Origin: Devosia nitrariae
GTDB taxonomy: Bacteria; Pseudomonadota; Alphaproteobacteria; Rhizobiales; Devosiaceae
Direction of reading: 5' to 3'
Assembly: GCF_030160115.1 (NCBI RefSeq)
Contig: NZ_BSNS01000007.1
Location: 297,501 to 361,500, forward strand
Length of the DNA: 64,000 nucleotides
Shown: piece after piece, positions 61,097 through 64,000 of the stretch
Layout of the letters: every line of letters starts with the position of its first letter
Position numbering within the stretch: the stretch's first letter is position 1
Notes under the pieces: generated by a model
Seen by the model: the letters and a program-made list of their open reading frames with translations, nothing else
Told to the model about the DNA's origin: nothing
The model's database searches: none
Program-made: the position numbers and the translations under genes

Positions 61097-62100
61097 TGCA
61101 GGATCGGTGCCGGCGGCGCCTCGTTCATCTCGCTTGCGCCGCTCTCCTTATCCCCGCCGGTCTCGAGGCGGCCGAGGTTGCCGTGCAATCGCGCCAGCTC
61201 GAGCGGTTCGAGGGGGTTGCGGCCGGCGAGCAGATCGGCGGCCTCGTCTGGCGCGGCGGCATCGAGATGATAAGCCGCGACGACGCCTTCGGCGGCTTTT
61301 CCGGTATCGGCTTCGTCAGTCCCGCCCACCATCTCGTCATGGTCTCGGACCGCGGCAATTTTGTTTCCGGGCAGTTGATCTACGACGATGCCGGCCATCC
61401 GTTGGCGCTTATCGGCGTCGAGGTCGAGGCCATCCAGAACTCGCAGGGCGCCCCGCTGCCGCGCGCCTTCAGCCGCGACGCCGAGGCGCTCGACGTCATC
61501 TACCGCGATGGCCGTCCGGCGGCGCTCCGCGTCGGCTACGAGAACCTGACGCGCGTCGCCGACTTCGCCCTCTCCGGCAACCGGCCCGGCGGGCCGGCCC
61601 GCGAGATTCCCATTCCCGACTGGCTGGCCGGCACGCGCACCAATCAGTCGCTGGAATCGGTCTGCATTGCCCCGCCAGCTTCCCCCATCGCCGGGTCGAC
61701 GCTGCTGTTGACCGAAGGGGTGACGGACCGGAACGGTGACCATGTCGGCTGGTTCCTCGGCAACCGCGACAAAGGTCCAGTCACCTTCCGTGGCACGCTC
61801 GATCTCAGCCCCAGCGACTGCGCATTCCTGCCCAATGGCGACCTGCTGGTCCTCGAGCGCGGCACGGGCATGCTGAGCTTCACCATGGCCCTGCGGCGCG
61901 TTCCCGCCACTAAGGTGCGGCCCGATACGCTGATGGAAGGCGAGGTGCTGTTGAGCGCTGCGGGCAGTGGCATCGACAACATGGAAGGGATCGCCGTCCA
62001 CACCGCACCCGGCGGCGAAACCCGCATCACCCTCGTCTCCGACGACAATTTCAACGGCTGGCAGCGCAACCTGCTGCTGGAGTTCGCGCTGGCCCGATAG
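61096..62100 (+). CDS. Phytase-like esterase domain protein
   Basis: 334 residues with a signal peptide (hydrophobic 10-24, cleavage near LEAAE). The mature part is a beta-propeller of the 'esterase-like activity of phytase' family: GGIEMISRDDAFGGFSGIGF at the start, LVMVSDRGNFV, RDAEALDVIYRDG, ESVCIAPPASP and NMEGIAVHTAPGGETRITLVSDDNFNGWQRNLLLEF at the end. Gene order after cobT is common in the order. Substrate and phytase activity are unproved. Its ATG overlaps the cobT stop by one base. Confidence 0.9.
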   Translation: MQDRCRRRLVHLACAALLIPAGLEAAEVAVQSRQLERFEGVAAGEQIGGLVWRGGIEMISRDDAFGGFSGIGFVSPAHHLVMVSDRGNFVSGQLIYDDAGHPLALIGVEVEAIQNSQGAPLPRAFSRDAEALDVIYRDGRPAALRVGYENLTRVADFALSGNRPGGPAREIPIPDWLAGTRTNQSLESVCIAPPASPIAGSTLLLTEGVTDRNGDHVGWFLGNRDKGPVTFRGTLDLSPSDCAFLPNGDLLVLERGTGMLSFTMALRRVPATKVRPDTLMEGEVLLSAAGSGIDNMEGIAVHTAPGGETRITLVSDDNFNGWQRNLLLEFALAR

Positions 62101-62147
62101 GGCGAGCTCGAAGGTCGGAAGGCGCGCGATAGTCTCACAAGCATAGA

Positions 62148-62228
62148 GTCATCCCCACGGAAAGTGGGGACCTCTGTTTGCGGGGCTGGCAGGGGAAACG
62201 GAGGTTCCCGCTTTCTCGCGGGAATGAC
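62148..62228. repeat. Palindromic repeat, family A, copy 4
   Basis: GTCATCCCCACGGAAAGTGG...GACCTCTGTTT mirrored by AACGGAGGTTCCCGCTTTCT...GGAATGAC. More diverged than the other copies. It lies between the convergent phytase-like and transporter genes. Confidence 0.85.
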
Positions 62229-62263
62229 GCCGTGGAAATTGGCTCCCTCCGCCGCAACACACC

Positions 62264-62902
62264 CTAGGCGAGTGCGGCGCTGCGGTCGGCTATCAGACTG
62301 CGCAGCACCCTGTACGGCGCCAGCAGCGCCAGGGCCACCAGCATCTTGACGATGAAATCGCCCGCCGCCAGCGACACCCAGAGCGGCACCTCGCCCCCGA
62401 CCCCGAGGAACGGCACGGGGAACGCGAGCGAGCCGTCCGACCGCCCGAGGCCGGTGTCGAGGACGGCAAAGCTTGCCGAAAAGGCGACCCCGAAGAAGAG
62501 GACAGTATCGATCACCGAGCCGAGGAGCGAGGAGGCGAGCGGCGCGCGCCACCAATGCGGCGAGGCGCGCAGGCGATCGAAGATGACGACGTCGAGGGTC
62601 TGGGCGAGGAGGAAAGCCGTGCCCGAAGCGATGGCGATGCGCGGGCTCGCCACCGCTACCGACCAGACAATGGCGATGGCAAAGCCGACATAGACCACGC
62701 GGCGCGCGATCACCGGGCCGAAATGCCGGTTGGTGAGGTCGGTGACGAGAAAGGCGACCGGATAGGTAAAGGCGCCCCAGGTAAGGATGTCGGCAAGGTT
62801 GATGGGGCCGAGCTGCGCCGCGACCGGGAATTGCACCAGGTAGTTGGAGGCCACGACAACTGCGACCATGGCGGCAACCGCCACCAGGAAACGAGAAAGC
62901 AT
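62264..62902 (-). CDS. Queuosine precursor transporter (YhhQ/VUT family)
   Basis: 212 residues, six predicted helices. Members import preQ0/preQ1-type bases for queuosine in tRNA. Signatures: NYLVQFPV near 22-29, ADILTWGAFTYPVAFLVTDLTNRHFGPVIARRVVYVGF and the end FIVKMLVALALLAPYRVL. The start MLSRFLVAVAAM follows AGAGGTG at some distance. Upstream frame extension is repeat sequence. No riboswitch was recognised in its leader. Confidence 0.9.
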   Translation of the reverse strand: MLSRFLVAVAAMVAVVVASNYLVQFPVAAQLGPINLADILTWGAFTYPVAFLVTDLTNRHFGPVIARRVVYVGFAIAIVWSVAVASPRIAIASGTAFLLAQTLDVVIFDRLRASPHWWRAPLASSLLGSVIDTVLFFGVAFSASFAVLDTGLGRSDGSLAFPVPFLGVGGEVPLWVSLAAGDFIVKMLVALALLAPYRVLRSLIADRSAALA

Positions 62903-62983
62903 CAGAATGCACCTCTTGTCTGACCGCTGGCCGGCATCAGACCGGGGCGGGGTGATGGACGCGGGCTCGTGCCCGCTCGGGAG

Positions 62984-63102
62984 ATACCCCCCTCCCAGCC
63001 TCCCCCACAAGGCGGGAGGTGTGGTTTGGTGCTCGTGGCACAATCTTGCCAAACCCACCAGACCGGCACCTCCCCCCTTGTGGGGGAGGTTGGGAGGGGG
63101 CC
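62984..63102. repeat. Palindromic repeat, family B, copy before the YhhQ gene
   Basis: ACCCCCCTCCCAGCCTCCCC...GCGGGAGGTG mirrored by GGCACCTCCCCCCTTGTGGGGG...GTTGGGAGGGGG. It lies between rpmB and the transporter gene, both minus strand. Confidence 0.85.
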
Positions 63103-63183
63103 CACACGGAGAACGCAGCCGACCAAAAACAAACCGCGCGAACCCGGACGGGGCCGCGCGGCCAAAGCCGTTGGCGCTTCGCC

Positions 63184-63468
63184 TTACGAAGCGAGGGTTG
63201 CGCGCACTTCCTTCTTGAGGCCGAGGGCGAGCGGGGAGAGGTCCGCATCGTCCTGCTTCAGGAGGAAGGCATCGAGCCCGCCGCGGTGCTCGACCGTGCG
63301 CAGGGCCGCGGCCGAGATACGCAGCTTGACCGGACGCGAAAGCGCATCCGAAATCAGCGTCACGTTGAGGAGGTTGGGCAGAAACCGACGACGGGTCTTG
63401 TTGACCGCGTGGCTGACGGTATTGCCGGTCATAACGCCCTTGCCGGTCAGTTCGCAGCGCCGTGCCAT
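63184..63468 (-). CDS. rpmB: 50S ribosomal protein L28
   Basis: 94 residues, the alphaproteobacterial L28 length. [34 protein letters not shown] is the family start, with the GN.VSHA...T.RRF.PNL pattern. Part of the large subunit, near the E site. The start follows AAGGA at ten bases. A longer open frame upstream is shadow of the divergent DUF3108 gene region. Confidence 0.97.
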   Translation of the reverse strand: MARRCELTGKGVMTGNTVSHAVNKTRRRFLPNLLNVTLISDALSRPVKLRISAAALRTVEHRGGLDAFLLKQDDADLSPLALGLKKEVRATLAS

Positions 63469-63702
63469 TGGTGTTGTCCTTGTTCTAGCAAAACGGCCCT
63501 GCCGGCGGGACGAGCCCCGCAGCGGGCCTGAGGTGTTCTTGAAATCCGAGCGCGTGATAGTCAAAAGCGCCGTCCACGTCAAGCGCAGAGCGTGCTCGAG
63601 GGGGGTGTGCGGCTTGTAAATGCCGCTTTCTGCCGTAACCTGACGAGAACGGCTGATTCGCCCGCCGGCGGCCGGCCACGCCCCGAGTGCCCGAGGAAGT
63701 CC

Positions 63703-64000
63703 GTGCAGTTGCCCAAGCGTTTGCTCATCCGCCGCTTCGCCAGCGGCCTTGGCATCGGCCTTCTGGCCCTCCTCCCGCAGGCCGCATTGGCGCAGGTTGA
63801 CGCGCGCGCCAGCTATGTGGTCACGCTGGGCGGCATCAACATCGCAAATGTCGATGTCGGCCTCTCCGATGACGGGCATCGCTACAACATTGACTTGTCT
63901 GCCAGGGTCGCCGGCCTCGGCAACCTCGTCACCAGCGGCACGGCCAGCGCCTCCTCCAGTGGCCAAGCGACCATCCCGGCCCTGACCGCCGAGGAATTCG
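63703..64000 (+). CDS. DUF3108 domain-containing protein (5' part, cut by window end)
   Basis: Starts at GTG 63703 after GAGGAAG. 99 residues are visible: a signal peptide (hydrophobic [19 protein letters not shown], cleavage after ALA) followed by [28 protein letters not shown], which fits the DUF3108 family of periplasmic or outer-membrane-associated proteins of unknown function. The 3' end is outside the window. Divergent from rpmB, a common setting in Hyphomicrobiales. Confidence 0.8.
   Translation, partial: MQLPKRLLIRRFASGLGIGLLALLPQAALAQVDARASYVVTLGGINIANVDVGLSDDGHRYNIDLSARVAGLGNLVTSGTASASSSGQATIPALTAEEF

Noticed and set aside
62903-62990. preQ1 riboswitch before the YhhQ transporter
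   Set aside because: Some stems can be drawn, but no known preQ1 core sequence was found, and the far part is a family-B repeat.

Overview
The window is GC-rich chromosomal DNA from an alphaproteobacterium, most likely of the order Hyphomicrobiales (Rhizobiales). The family resembles Devosiaceae, but that last step is an impression from protein style and gene order only. Supporting evidence: aerobic-type cobaltochelatase cobS/cobT, DUF4167, DUF1178, DUF3108 and DUF4173 families, a NDUFAF5-like methyltransferase, PtsP (EI-Ntr) beside lysC, the comF-grxC-nitrilase-DUF1178 run, xerD divergent from aroK-aroB-hemolysin, and sigma32/EcfG promoters of alphaproteobacterial type. No rRNA, tRNA, CRISPR, IS element, prophage or replication origin was seen; this is core genome, densely packed, with about 61 protein genes.

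Layout. 1-4.9 kb: 3' part of an M23 peptidase, an MFS exporter, a VOC protein, a DUF6157 protein and a transglutaminase-like protein. 4.9-11 kb: clpB, DUF4167, prmC and prfA (translation termination). 11-19.7 kb: a small membrane protein, ptsP, lysC, a VOC protein, ubiG, and the EF-P modification set epmB-epmA facing efp. 19.9-24.2 kb: two small stress-type genes, an alpha/beta hydrolase and groES-groEL with CIRCE. 24.5-27.9 kb: a GT4 glycosyltransferase and an amylo-alpha-1,6-glucosidase. 27.9-31.2 kb: sensor kinase, response regulator and a DUF4173 membrane protein. 31.5-42.9 kb: ilvD, aldo/keto reductase, DUF1178, carbon-nitrogen hydrolase, grxC, comF, NDUFAF5-like protein, mutT, GNAT, argJ, a TetR regulator with a divergent membrane protein, and a parvulin. 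43.3-48.7 kb: secA, a Phd/PIN toxin-antitoxin pair, an anchored hypothetical protein and a YafK-type L,D-transpeptidase. 49-56.1 kb: accA, xerD, a small membrane protein, an ETFB-type methyltransferase, aroK-aroB-CorC-like protein and a phosphotransferase. 56.2-64 kb: bolA, a J-domain protein, cobS, a methyltransferase, cobT, a phytase-like protein, a YhhQ transporter, rpmB and the start of a DUF3108 protein.

The most unusual signal is in the non-coding repeats. At least five families of palindromic repeats occur between genes. All four copies of one family lie between convergent gene pairs. Two other families sit side by side inside prmC, where they add about 105 in-frame codons just before the catalytic NPPY motif. 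Other points worth attention: a PIN toxin whose normal C-terminus is lost to a one-base change in a T run; mirror-symmetric EcfG-type promoter elements between two divergent small genes; 9-3-9 palindromic operators upstream of ilvD and of a TetR gene; and a GroEL without the usual Gly-Gly-Met tail.
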